Source: Symsagittifera roscoffensis
Taxonomy: Eukaryota > Xenacoelomorpha > Acoela > Convolutidae
Assembly (NCBI RefSeq): GCF_963678635.1
Contig: NC_087065.1
Location: 12,483,579-12,547,578 of the forward strand
Length of the DNA: 64,000 bases
Reading direction: 5' to 3'
The notes under the pieces are model-generated. The model worked only from the letters and a program-made list of their open reading frames with translations, had not been told where the DNA came from and searched no databases. A program made the translations under genes and the position numbers. Below are positions 29,744 to 40,891 of this stretch, in pieces (the stretch's first letter is position 1; every line of letters begins with the position of its first letter).

Positions 29744-30275
29744 AACAAAACTACTTGTATCAGGTCGAATCCCTAAATGTTCTGACTGCCTTTAAACGTT
29801 AAGGGAGCAGTAAAAACGTTATAAAAAAATAAGTGTAGAAAAATAAAATGAAAAAAAAAACTCTAAAATTTGAACTTTTTTTTATAAAAATCATCACCCA
29901 CATGCCATATAAAGTACAAAAGGATAGATTTCGCCCCTTGTAACAAATCAATTATGGCAAATCAGCTTCCTTCAAACAATTTGAAACGATTTCTAAGACG
30001 CATTAAATCTCAGCTTACGCGTTAATAGCGCGAAATATATCGCGCGTTAATTGTTCCAAATTGGCCAAAATGACAATCTTTAAACCCCTCATAACTTGAC
30101 GAAAAAGGATTACAGGTGAAATATCTTTTCAAATTTAAGCTCAAGACAGCAATACCTTTTAAGTGATATAAAAAATTCCGTCAAAAATGGCTAGTTAAAA
30201 AGTCGAAATTTGTCTGAAGGAAAACCCACCCCGAGCACAAATATTCCGTTACTTTCGTATCAAAAGTCGGAACAA
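29744..30275 (-). repeat. Dispersed repeat R2, copy 1
   Basis: It runs from an ACTTGTATCAGGTCG end through a core with GCTTACGCGTTAATAGCGCG to ACTTTCGTATCAAAAGTCGG. It is the reverse complement of the copy at 62491-63054 over its whole length, with moderate divergence. Confidence 0.75.
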
Positions 30276-30378
30276 AAATTTGATTCGAGTCAAATTGAAC
30301 AAACAATTTGCGTCTATGCAATTTGAAAGTATTATGAGTGCGGAAAACTGCGCCTTCTTGTTCGCGCCTTGAAACTTT

Positions 30379-30500
30379 CGGGTCTAGGACAACAAGCCGA
30401 CAGATCTTCAAGACGAAGGGACTTCAGGCCGAAATTTAATTTTTACAAGCACCTCAAACCACTGTTTTCGGTGCAAGCACTAATTTTTACAAGCACCTCA
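30379..30500 (-). repeat. Fragment of the hAT-like foldback family R5
   Basis: The sequence CGGGTCTAGGACAACAAGCC and then AAGGGACTTCAGGCCGAAAT matches the terminal repeat of the element at 37754-38210. Confidence 0.65.
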
Positions 30501-31421
30501 AAGGCCATTTAAAAACGTTATTTGATCTCAGAAAACATCAATTAATATAAAAAAAACTATTAGCAAAGCAGAATCGAGCAGATTAGCAACACATCTTTAA
30601 CGATTCTGAGGCACTTAATACTAAATTTATGATTTGTGAAAAAGTAAATGTTTGATTTCGAGACCAGGAATTTGCAATTTTCAATGTGTTTCATCGATAA
30701 GTCAATTACAAAAACTAATTTGATCACCACGGCATAAAGGTTCCGGTTATTTTGTTTCTGATATATGATCGATAATTTGACAAACAGGTTTTTTTTTGCT
30801 AAATCTTTTTTTTCTAAACTCCATGTGTCAATTTCACTGGTTCTTACAACCTACGCCCTTCTGTGGATAATTTTATAATCTGAGCCGTAATTGTAAGCCT
30901 GTATTTGCATATGCCATGGTTTTGTTTTTGAAATTCTGCCAATTTATGCAAGCTTTTTGCTCTAACGGAACCAGCTGATTTAATTCGTCCATTTGTGAAC
31001 TGAATTGAGTAGAGTGAACTGAATTAGACAGCTCAGCTTTTTAATTCCCTCTGAGACACGCTATAAATACTCGTTCTGTTTTTGTACTAAACTGATTCAG
31101 TTCAAATGGTGAAAAATGTTGAAATTTATCGCTGCCTTTTTTATTTAGCTACACGAAGGGGACAAATAATTCTACAACGTAACGGTAAATTGGAATGCAA
31201 AAAAAAAGAGGAAATTTCCATTCGAAATTTTTTCTAATCGAAGTGTTTTTCATAGCAGTGTAAAGGCTGCAGAGTTGATTTAGTAGGGCATCATAGTAGT
31301 GACGAGGGTAGCGGATGCTGTTAAATTCCTCCCCTATTGCAAAAAGGAGATAAGTCCTTTCTGATAAAGTAATCTCTTCCTCATATCGCCCTCATCCAAT
31401 TATAAGACCGACAGGCGCGAA
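30501..31421. other. Non-coding, no gene seen
   Basis: A/T-rich sequence with no convincing frame or structured repeat. Confidence 0.4.
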
Positions 31422-31665
31422 TCTAAGATTTTCTCGAGAAGGGGTTCGGATTTTAAGAAAAGACAAAATTGAGGACGACCTTTTTTAGGTCGACCAAATA
31501 AAATTTCTGACTATCTTGAAACGCTTGAAAAAGCCTGCTTTTTCGGCGCGCGCTCCCCCAAAATAATATGAATTGGCACCACGTGTGGGTTTAAAAAATT
31601 AGGGTTAGGCAGCCAAAAATGATGTCGTAGAGCCGGGGGATCATTTTGGTAGTGAGTGAATCGAA
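31422..31665 (+). mobile_element. hAT-like short element, 3'-degraded (family R1)
   Basis: It starts CAGGCGCGAATCTAAG and carries TCGACCAAATAAA and GGCGCGCGCTCCCC. The 3' terminus is not recognisable. Confidence 0.55.
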
Positions 31666-32113
31666 CTATCGGGACTTTGCTTGATATAGGAGTTGTCTAG
31701 TTTCAAGTAGTTATGGAATTAATACGAACAAAACCGAGATTAATTTTTTTCATATTTGAAAAAAATCACCCTGATATTCTAGGAGGAAAAATTGTTTAAA
31801 AAAATTGAATTGATTGGCTTGAAATAAAAAAACTTTGGAATGTTTCATAATTTAAAATAAGATAGCTCGTATCAGGGCAAAATATTGAATAATCCGACTA
31901 CCCTTTAAACTATCTACAGTACACTTTTTCTCATTTTAGTTGTTAACGTTCACTCTACTCACTATGTTAAGTAAAACGTGACTTTTTTCTAATCAAAAGT
32001 TAAGGAACTATATACTCGCCACACACGCTACGCTTTAATAGAACGCTGGTAAATAGCGCGCGTTAACTTTCGCAAATTGGCCAAGTTACTGATGTTGAAA
32101 CTTTTTTAAATTA

Positions 32114-32652
32114 AACAAGACTGCTCGTATCAGGGCGAAGCCCTGATAGTTCCGACTGCCTTTCAAAGTTTATGGAGGAGTAATAACAAAAACAACATTA
32201 AAAAATTAAATTAAATAAAATAAAATGAAAAAAAAAAATTTCGCTAAAATTTGAAAATTTTTCTATTAAAATCATCCCCCCACACGAGATCTCGTTCCTT
32301 GTAACAAATCAATTATGGCAAATAAGCTTCTTTCAATCAATTTGGAACAATTTCTAAGACGGATTAAATCTCCGCTTACGAGTTAATAGCGCGAATTATA
32401 TCGCGCGTTAATTGTCCCAAATTGGTCAAAATGGCCAAAATGACAATCTTTAAACCCTCATAACTTTACGAAAAATGATCACAAGTAAAATATCTTTTCA
32501 AATTTAGGCTCAGGACAACAATAGTTTTCGAATCGAATGATGTTAAAAATTTCCGTAAAAAATGGCTAGTTAAAAAGTCGAAATTTGTCTGAAGAAAAAA
32601 ATTCCACCCCGAGCACAAATATTCCGTTACTTTCGTATCGAAAGTCGGAACA
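32114..32652 (-). repeat. Dispersed repeat R2, copy 2
   Basis: Near one end is the perfect hairpin TATCAGGGC-GAA-GCCCTGATA; near the other is the palindrome CTTTCGATACGAAAG (read on the minus strand). The core contains GTTAATAGCGCGAATTATAT. Fragments of the same family lie just upstream at about 31864-31915 and 32025-32085. Confidence 0.78.
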
Positions 32653-34290
32653 ATAAATCCTCGCAAGTGGAATATCTTTTTAAGTTCGATATCAGAATGT
32701 CAATTTTTGTTAAATACTTCCGTAAAAAAGTCGAAACGCTTTGATAAAAAAATTGGACTGTTTTGAAAACAACGAACTCAAGCTAAAATATTCCGTTTTT
32801 TTAATAGGAACAAAAAACTGAAACCATTCGAGATCTGTTTCAGGCGTGAGAAATGGTGCAGCACAGTACGAAAAACTGGGGAAATGCTTCTTAAAATGTT
32901 TCTGTCAATCTTGAAATCATAGATGTGATGTCATTTTCTGTTAAATTGTCAAAACTGGTGTCAAAAAATGATATTGTTTCAAATACAAAATAAAAAATGT
33001 ACATCATTGTGCCGAACAATCATCTGTTCCTCTTAGCAACGGAATTTTTAACCAAACTTGATTTTTACAATTTATTTTTTTGATTTAAAAGTCTCGATGG
33101 ATAAAAATGAGACTTCCAAACCTGATTTTCAGAAAAACAACAACAAAAGTATTCCCGTACTTTCAAAAGTTGGACTACTCGTAAGATCACTCGTACGCGG
33201 ATTTTCATTTTCATCCAATATCAGTTAGTGTTGAGGTTAACTAACATTAATAATAATTTTAAACTCAAATTGTTAATAATTTCAGATCATTTTAAAATTT
33301 TGGTTCTTTGATAATTGACATGAATTACGTAAATACATATGCATATTTTGAACTGAAATGCAATATTTTGAACTGATTTATATTGGTTGCTGCTTCTTCT
33401 TTGATCAAAGCAAAACTGAACATGAAATAGTTTTTTATCAAAAAAAAAATCTTGTTCCAACTTAGAAAACTTAAGACAAACTTTTGCACCTATCTGATTT
33501 TTAACTGTCCATCAAAAACTGCCGATCAACAATTTAGTTAGAATAAAATTGACTTAGTTCATCATACAAACAGATTCAATGAAACTACTTGATGGAAACA
33601 AAAAGTTATAGGCGTCAATAAATGTTTAATTTTTTCTCAAAATCAAAAGGAAATAATTGGCGTAGTACAAGATATTCCACAAAAACGTTTTCAGTCAGTT
33701 TTCTAGCAATGAACTCATTTCTCGTGGCAAATTTCTTTAAACTCAAGTGATATTTTTTGCGCATGAACACCGACTATCTCCGACTAAGAATTGGTACTTA
33801 ATCTTTTCTAATCATGACTTCAATTCTTTTAATCCATTAAATCCACGTTTGTATGATAGAAAAAAAAATTGGCAAAGCTCAAAAGATATTCAACTTGTAT
33901 TCAAACAGTATTCAAATTTAATTTAATCTGAGAGAAGAACAAACTAATAACATTTCAATATCGATACGGTTTATTGCAAACTTATCACTTGAGAAAAACT
34001 GATGAACTACAAAACATCTGATTAGAAAACCTCTTTGTAACTCACAGACCTTATACATGGCAGATTTTTAAAACAAAAAACGATTACAAAAAGTAACAAG
34101 GGGAGCCAACAAAGCAAACTATTTCTGATGAAGTGTACAAGTTTTTGTTGATCTCATTAGTAATAATTTTTCATTTTGGAATCCAAATACTTGCTTGGCG
34201 TAGGCATCATAACTCAGTTTCAATAGTTTGTATTGACTATGTTAGTTACTTGATATCTTGATTCTTCTATCTGTGTAATATAGGCCAACA
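32653..34290. other. Non-coding, no gene seen
   Basis: A/T-rich sequence with only short frames of no recognisable content. Confidence 0.4.
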
Positions 34291-35707
34291 TCCTCCAGAA
34301 TTCCTGGGATCAAGTAAACATCCTCCGTCCCCCAATAGATCAAATTAGGATCCTTCACCCCAGCGCTTAACTCAAACTAATGTTGCTAAGCGCTGTTTGT
34401 AAAATGCTCGATTCTGATTGGCTGAAAAGTCCTGTTTTTTTAGCAGACCAATCTTTTAGCAGACTCTGAACAATTATGAAGTCAGAATGCTAAGTTCAAA
34501 CGCGGCATTGGCGATTAGCGACCGCTTGCTCCGCGGCGCCTCAGTTCAAAACGAGCGTTTTTGTGCGCGTAATCTTAGTATCGACCCCAAATTAGACTTA
34601 TCGGTTTTTGAAGTTGAAAGTTTTATTGACAAATCGTGGGATAACTGTCTAAATTGGCGAAGCTTGTTTCCAGAATTTGCGTCATTTTGAGTCTGTCAAT
34701 CAAACATGTATCACTTTTTTACGCTGGTCTGCTAAAAGACTCAATTTTTCCTTTTTATGCTAAGAGATTGGTCTGCTGAACGATCGGTCCCCGAAACTAT
34801 GCAGTGCTGCTATTATTAATTTACTAATTATTGCAGGCAAACTTATTCCTGACAGAGGTTTTCTGACGCCGGCATAGTAGAGTTTGTTTGTTTAGCTAAA
34901 TTGAGATAAATTTTAAATTAGGTTGGTTTTTCTTGCTCTTAATAAAGAGAACTATTTGTTGGATTAAGTTCTCAATTTTGAAAAAAAATTTCGGCATTTT
35001 TGTACTAGAGCTTTTTGTGTGCTGAAAATTTTGCTAACAATTTACGATCTTCGTTCCCATCATTTAATTTGGATTTATTTTGCTGAGCACTGTATAAAAA
35101 GTTCTAAAATCGGACTGACTAAAAATTCAAGCTCATAACCAAATTAACAATCTGCAGCAACTGCTTGGTGGATGTTATCTTTGTCCAACGTTCAGTACGG
35201 TTACGAAGAAGTATTTAGACAACCGCGTGTTCATACTCGTCAGTAAGCAGACAAATGCTGTATCAACCGATCAGAATCGAGACAAGAAAATAATGAATAA
35301 TTAATAACTATTTATTTCGTAAATTTGCTTTCTCATCTCGATTCTGATTGGTAAAGATGGTATTTGCTAATCAAGTTATAATCCTACCCCTCTCCACTCA
35401 GATAGACCAAGTTAAGATCTTCCACCCCAGCATTTACTTCGCATTAACTTTGCTAAACGCTGCATGTAAAAAGCTCGATTCTGATTGGCTGAAAATTCCC
35501 AACTTAGAACCAATTTAACATCCGCCCCCTCCACACCCCCCATCCCAACGGCTTTGGGGGGGGGGAGATGTTAACTTGTTCCAAAAACACATGATTAGGT
35601 CATGGAATTAAAAATTATTTTTTGCTGAATTAAACAAAAACCTTTTGCAAATTGCAGTGTAAACGAGTAAGCAATTTTCTTCGAGTAAGCAACGTTTAGG
35701 TTGGGAC

Positions 35708-35990
35708 ATGAGCGGATCCGGGATTTTCTCGAGGGGGATTGGTCGGATTTAAAAAAACGATGTCGAAAATTTTGTCGAACTTTTTTTTAGGTTGACCAAA
35801 TTGATTTACCAAAATTGAGCTGTCCAAAATCACTAAAAAGAGCCTGTTTTGGCTGAAGTTGCTGCGCTGCAGGCAAATTGTTAAAAACAAGCCAAAAAAG
35901 GCGTTTTAGGCACTTTTTGGAAAGTTTTGACCAAAACATCTTGTCTTACTTTAAAGTATTATGTATTGGGTACAATTTTTGTAAAACTGT
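35708..35990 (+). mobile_element. hAT-like short element (family R1)
   Basis: It starts ATGAGCGGATCCGGGATTTT and continues TCTCGAGGGGGATTGG, GGTTGACCAAATTGATTT and GCTGCGCTGCAGGCAAATT. The right end is diverged. Confidence 0.6.
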
Positions 35991-36119
35991 TTTGAAAATA
36001 ATTTTCGGCACTCTTGAACATTACGAGGCAAAATTGTTCACTGTATAGGCATCTAATTTTGCGTCTGTATGTTCCTGGATTCTAGAGACAAGCCTTTAAA
36101 CATGTTCCAAAATGTAAGT

Positions 36120-36610
36120 GGATTCCACTTAATGAAATTCAGTGGATTCCGCGTACAAATACCTAAAACGTAATTTTTGTCTGCATATTGATTTTGTTGC
36201 GGATTCCGCAACGAGCGCTCCGGATTCCGCATATGTAAGCGGATTCCGCAAATGTAATTGAATTCCGCAAATGTAAGTGAATTCCGCTTACAATTTGCGG
36301 ATTTGGCTTACAATTTGCGGAGTCCGCTTATAATTTGCGGATTTCTCTTACAGTTGCGGATTCCGCGACACCTTAAGTTTATTAAACACATATTATTATT
36401 TGTTCATGGATTCCACAAAGTGGTTCCGGATTCCACACATTTTGTTGCAGATTCCGCAGAAGTTGCCTGTTTTCGGAGCGATTTTGAGCAATACAGTGTT
36501 TTAGCTATTTGTCCGTGGAATCCAAAACAGCTGAGAAAATCAAAGAAAACTAGCAATTTTGCGGATTCCGAGACAAAGCTGATTTTGCCTGTTGCGGAAT
36601 CAGCCTACAA
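36120..36610. repeat. Cluster of near-palindromic GCGGATTCCGC motifs
   Basis: More than a dozen exact or near copies of GGATTCCGC or its complement occur in about 490 bases. In the centre (36220-36370) they alternate with AAATGTAAG and CTTACAATTT in both orientations, so the strand can fold into several hairpins. No frame across it looks like a protein. Confidence 0.75.
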
Positions 36611-37150
36611 TTCACAAAATGCACAGTTTGGCCTCGTAATTATCACTTTTTTTAAAATTTTTGGGACCCTTGTACTTCGGCCGTTTTTTGTACTGAACGT
36701 TCTGGGATCATATTAAAATCTTCCACCCGATAATTCGATAGGGTTTAAATTTGCTGAGCTGTGCATGTAAAACTCTGGATTCTAATTGGCTGAAAATTCC
36801 AAGTTATAGCCAAATAAACATCTTCCTCCTCCGCCTCCCTACCCACTGCTTGGGGGGATGTTATCTTGGTCCAACGCTCTGTACAGTCGTTTAATATGAT
36901 TTTTTGCAAATTTTTTGGCTGATCCTAGGCTCCTGGTATAAGCCCTGGTAACAGGGTCAACAAAAAAAGCAGACCAAGATTAACATACTCCCCCAAAGCA
37001 GTTCACATACTCGCCCGAAACAGTTAAGAACCTCCCATAAAGCAGTTAAGAACCTCCCCCAAGTCAACATCCCTCCAAAGCGGTTTAGGGGGGAAGATGT
37101 TAACGTGGTTTTTCGTTTGGTTTTTCAGCAATCAGAATCGACCATTTTAT

Positions 37151-37745
37151 TCGCAGAGCTAAGCAAATCTATCCAAATCAATCATAGGCTTGAAGCGTGT
37201 AGCTAAATCGATCAAATTCAAAGTTGGTGTGAAATGAACTAACTGACAACTTTCATTGACCTTCCGCAGTTTGGGTTCAAAAGTGACAATTTAAGGGAGC
37301 ATTTTTTTACCTTGATTTTAGAAAATTTTGTTTTTCAATAAAACGATTTTGAAGATCTTGATATAATTGTCGACCTTTACCCTTAGTTTTCTTTCGTATT
37401 TTTGACCATACACAAGGTCAAATGTTCCAATGAACCTGGTTGACTTTGCAAGTTCAAGATAGAACAGCATTTCAATTTGTCATCTAAGGAGCTGTTACGT
37501 CTAGCAACAAGAATAGTAACATTAAATACATCGCGTCTGTGGAGAAATGTGAAGCGTATGCCTCTAGTTGAACTTCCATTCTCAAGTGGTATTTTGCTAC
37601 AAGCTGAACTATGTTATAAGCCATCATTTTCCAAATTACAATAGCCGGCGACTGACACAATACGAATGGCTAAATGTTGTATTACGTATAGTACTGAATT
37701 ATATTATAACTCTTTCTCTGCCGAATCGTAGCAAAGAAGTCTATG
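37151..37745. other. Non-coding, no gene seen
   Basis: No frame or repeat match that I can support. Confidence 0.4.
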
Positions 37746-37753
37746 TATGATCT

Positions 37754-38210
37754 GGGTGCCGGACATCAAGCCGACGGGACTTCAAGCCGAATTGTAAAAT
37801 TAGGGACTTCAAGCCGAATAATTCCTTATGAAGTCGTGAAATATGAACAATTTGAAAACTTTTTTGAAGAATTTTTGAATTTCATGATCTTTCTTCACTA
37901 GTTATTGGCGTTTGCATATAATTTAAGCCTCCAAATGATGTTCCGGAAAGTTGAAAAGTAAAACATGGTTGAAGGCATTTTTCATTGTTATAATTTATGC
38001 ATTTCAAAAACCGGCTGATATTATTAACGGATGCGAATCACAAGTGGTGCATTGTCATGAATAACGCTTATTATGCATTAACTTGCCAAAATTTTAGAAA
38101 AGCAACATTTTGCAGATGATAAAAAAGCGTTTTGGGGTGCTTGTAAAGTTTTAATTTCGGCTTGAAGTCCCTTCGGCTTGAAGTCCCGTCGGCTTGTTGT
38201 CCTAGACCCG
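37754..38210. mobile_element. Non-autonomous foldback element with exact 8-bp target duplication (family R5)
   Basis: TATGATCT flanks it on both sides (37746-37753 and 38211-38218). The ends are inverted repeats of about 60-80 bases built from the sub-repeat GGGACTTCAAGCCGA. The left arm reads GGACATCAAGCCGACGGGAC; the right arm, on the other strand, reads GGACAACAAGCCGACGGGAC. Interior A/T-rich sequence has no transposase. The 8-bp duplication is compatible with hAT or P superfamilies. Confidence 0.85.
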
Positions 38211-38693
38211 TATGATCTTAGTAATTCCTTAAAATGTGTAGGACAAAGTGTAAGTTTGAGCAGACGGATCTGACAGCAGAATTCGATCTGCCACAAATTT
38301 AGACAATTTAGCAATTTTTCCCATGTATTTCCTTTAAACATCCCGAGAACACAAATTTAACTCAGTTAGGTGTTTCTTCGTTTTTATTTCACGTTTTTAT
38401 AGCCAATTAATTGAATTCCCCCTTCTCAACTGGTAACCCGATACAATCAAAAAAACTTTGTTAATGTTAGCTTGCAAACTTACCTAAAATTCAAGCCATA
38501 TATTTTTTAAAACTAATCTCTAAATTTGGAAATGAAAATGAGATATGCTTTTTGGATTTCGAAAGATTTATTACTGGCCAATTTCAATTGAGTTGTATAT
38601 TTCTGGGAAACTCTTACCAACTAACGTAGATTTTAACTGCGCGGGAATTGAACTTAATTTCATTTCACAATTTGTTTTTCGCAATCGAAGCCT

Positions 38694-38760
38694 GATTTTA
38701 TTTTACAATAAAAGTCGGCCTTTTGCTACGCTGCGTTCCCCTTTGAAGTAAAATAAAATC
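38694..38760. repeat. Perfect 13-bp inverted repeat with 41-base loop
   Basis: GATTTTATTTTAC at 38694-38706 pairs exactly with GTAAAATAAAATC at 38748-38760. It stands alone; no neighbouring gene explains it. Confidence 0.6.
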
Positions 38761-40891
38761 CGAGTTGAAGTGTGCTGTTTCGGTCGTTCTAAAACATACC
38801 ATCTCGTCAGTCAGACTTTGGAGAACTTAATTACCATTGGATGGCGAGACTCCCTTAAAACATGACACCGTTTAATTTTAAAGGAGTACACGTAAGTCCA
38901 AAGCACGAGAGGTCTTCGAGTCCGCTATTCTAGTTCTTCATATATGACATTCGGCCTTCGGATTTCTCTTTTTTTTTCATTTTCAGACACTTCGTTTTCT
39001 ATGTTTTACCTTCTCTCGGCAGGGATTCGCGTATGTTAAAACATTAGGAAATGCTTTTTCTAAAAGAAAAGAGCGGCAATTTGAACTTATCCGAACTAAT
39101 GTGTGAAATGGCGGAACTAATAATTATTTCAACTTCTACCTGACTTCAAAACTTGAACAACTTTTATTTATCCCACTTTTTTTTGCCCTCATTTACAGGT
39201 AAAGACAGATAAAAATATGCAATTCCATAGGATTTCCCGCCATAAAGTTGCGACTTAATGAGATCTTCGTTTTTTTTCTCAATTAAACTATTTAAAAACG
39301 TGCGCTTTTGTGTTAAGTAAACTACCGATGGCCAATCAAGCAAACCACGTCAATCGTCAATTCATTCGCCGAGTTCTATTTTAGCAAATATCGCGACTAT
39401 TACAAAAGGTGCGCTTCGTTTAGCCGCTTGAATAGAAAACATATAAAACGAGAGCTACATTCAGAAAAGCCGTTCTTCATATATAGCTGCAGTTCTTACC
39501 GCTGGTATAAAATGTGATTATTCGAATGAACCTAAACGACATTTCATTTCGGTTCTTTACTTCAATTTATCCTTACGTAGTTACTTGCTGCTTTATTTTG
39601 TAACCGCCAGTTTGGTAATACCTACGAAAGCAAAGGAATACCAATAAAGCAAATTACAATTCAAACTGAATTTCAATATCTTTCTGTCACTGACGACCCA
39701 ACTATTTTGCCCTCTCTCAACCCCGCAATGAACATTGTCTGCTGTGTTTTACGTAATACATAGTCTTTCTACAAAAAGAGTTACCTCTACCGTTTCTATC
39801 TTGCCCAAAAAAGTCTAAAAAGGTCAGTAAATTCAAACAAAACAAATTTTTCTTGCAAAAAAACTGAAAGTTATGAGGTTTTAAAATGATATTGAAGAAT
39901 GTTCAAAGTTTTAGTTTTTTTTCCCGCCTCAGTTTTGAAAATGCTTCTTTTTTGCGCAAGAGATGAGTCAAATTGTATGACTTCGTGTCACGCGGTATAG
40001 TTTCAAGATGATTCAGTACATACAAAGTGATAAAAACATTATAGTTGCTCATGATCGAACTAATTTGAATTGCATATTGAATTGAATTGCTCGTTTGTGG
40101 CACATACCAGGTATGTTATGTCTTGAGAGCAGATTTTATTTAGTTCACAATTTGTTGACTAGATTTTTGACCCCCAGTTGAACTTACTATGCTCCCGCAA
40201 TTGTGTGTGTATGCTTGAGTGTATGTGTACATTTCTATGGAAATCCAAGTTTTTCATAATGTCCAATGATTGCGGGGGTCGGTATGGGTGTTTGTTAATC
40301 TAGTCAAAGCAAGTTCGATTTTGGGTAACAACAAGTAGAGAAAAAATATGTTTTTGGTAAAAAAAAGAGGGTATGGAACGGAAATATTTCGCTCGATGTT
40401 TTTTTCTTCAAATTTGTGAGCACTCACATCACGTAACCTACCCCGTTCCTTTTTTCCTCGAAAAATGATTGACCACGAAAGTACGGGTATCAAAAAGACA
40501 AATTTGGAAGATGGGTCCTCTTTTAGCTCTTGAAACTAATTGTGGCCAAATTTACTCGGACATATTAGGTACGACAACATTGATAAAGAACTTCTTTTAC
40601 CCTTAAGGAGACATAAGAAAGTGACATGACATAATAAGGGATGCTATCATACTAATAGGACGCTATCAATGCCTCGGAGGCAGTGCAATTAAGTTCAAAC
40701 TGTCGGATGTCTGAGTAAGTTTAGCCAGTTTTTAAAAACGTGCTCCTATTTTACAACAGATCCGTGAACTCTTTTCCTGGCATGTCTTGTATGTCTGTCT
40801 TAGATTAATAATCTCTACTCAACACCCAAATAGTCTAGATTTTGTAACTTAAATGTTAAATTTAGGTTTTGTGCATTAGAAATTACTTAAA
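38761..40891. other. Upstream region of the nuclear-receptor gene, no other gene seen
   Basis: A likely splice acceptor (TTTGTGCATTAG) lies about a dozen bases before the receptor start codon, so an untranslated first exon may lie somewhere in this stretch. I cannot place a promoter. Confidence 0.35.

Larger units (their letters stand above)
34290..37150. repeat. Region of recurring GATTCTGATTGGCTGAAAA blocks (R3) with nested elements
   Basis: The block TAAAA-N-CTCGATTCTGATTGGCTGAAAA appears at about 34398, 35467 and, diverged, 36765. The block GATGTTAWCTTGGTCCAACGYTC appears at about 35170 and 36855, with shorter forms at 35565 and 37093. G- and C-rich runs (35521-35570) can pair with each other. 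Nested here are an R4 fragment (35205-35345) and an R1 copy (35708-35990). No gene is supported. Confidence 0.5.

Noticed and set aside
28031..34130. CTGATGA words (28033, 34003, 34123) as possible hammerhead ribozymes
   Set aside because: None has the matching GAAA box and flanking stems at the required spacing.
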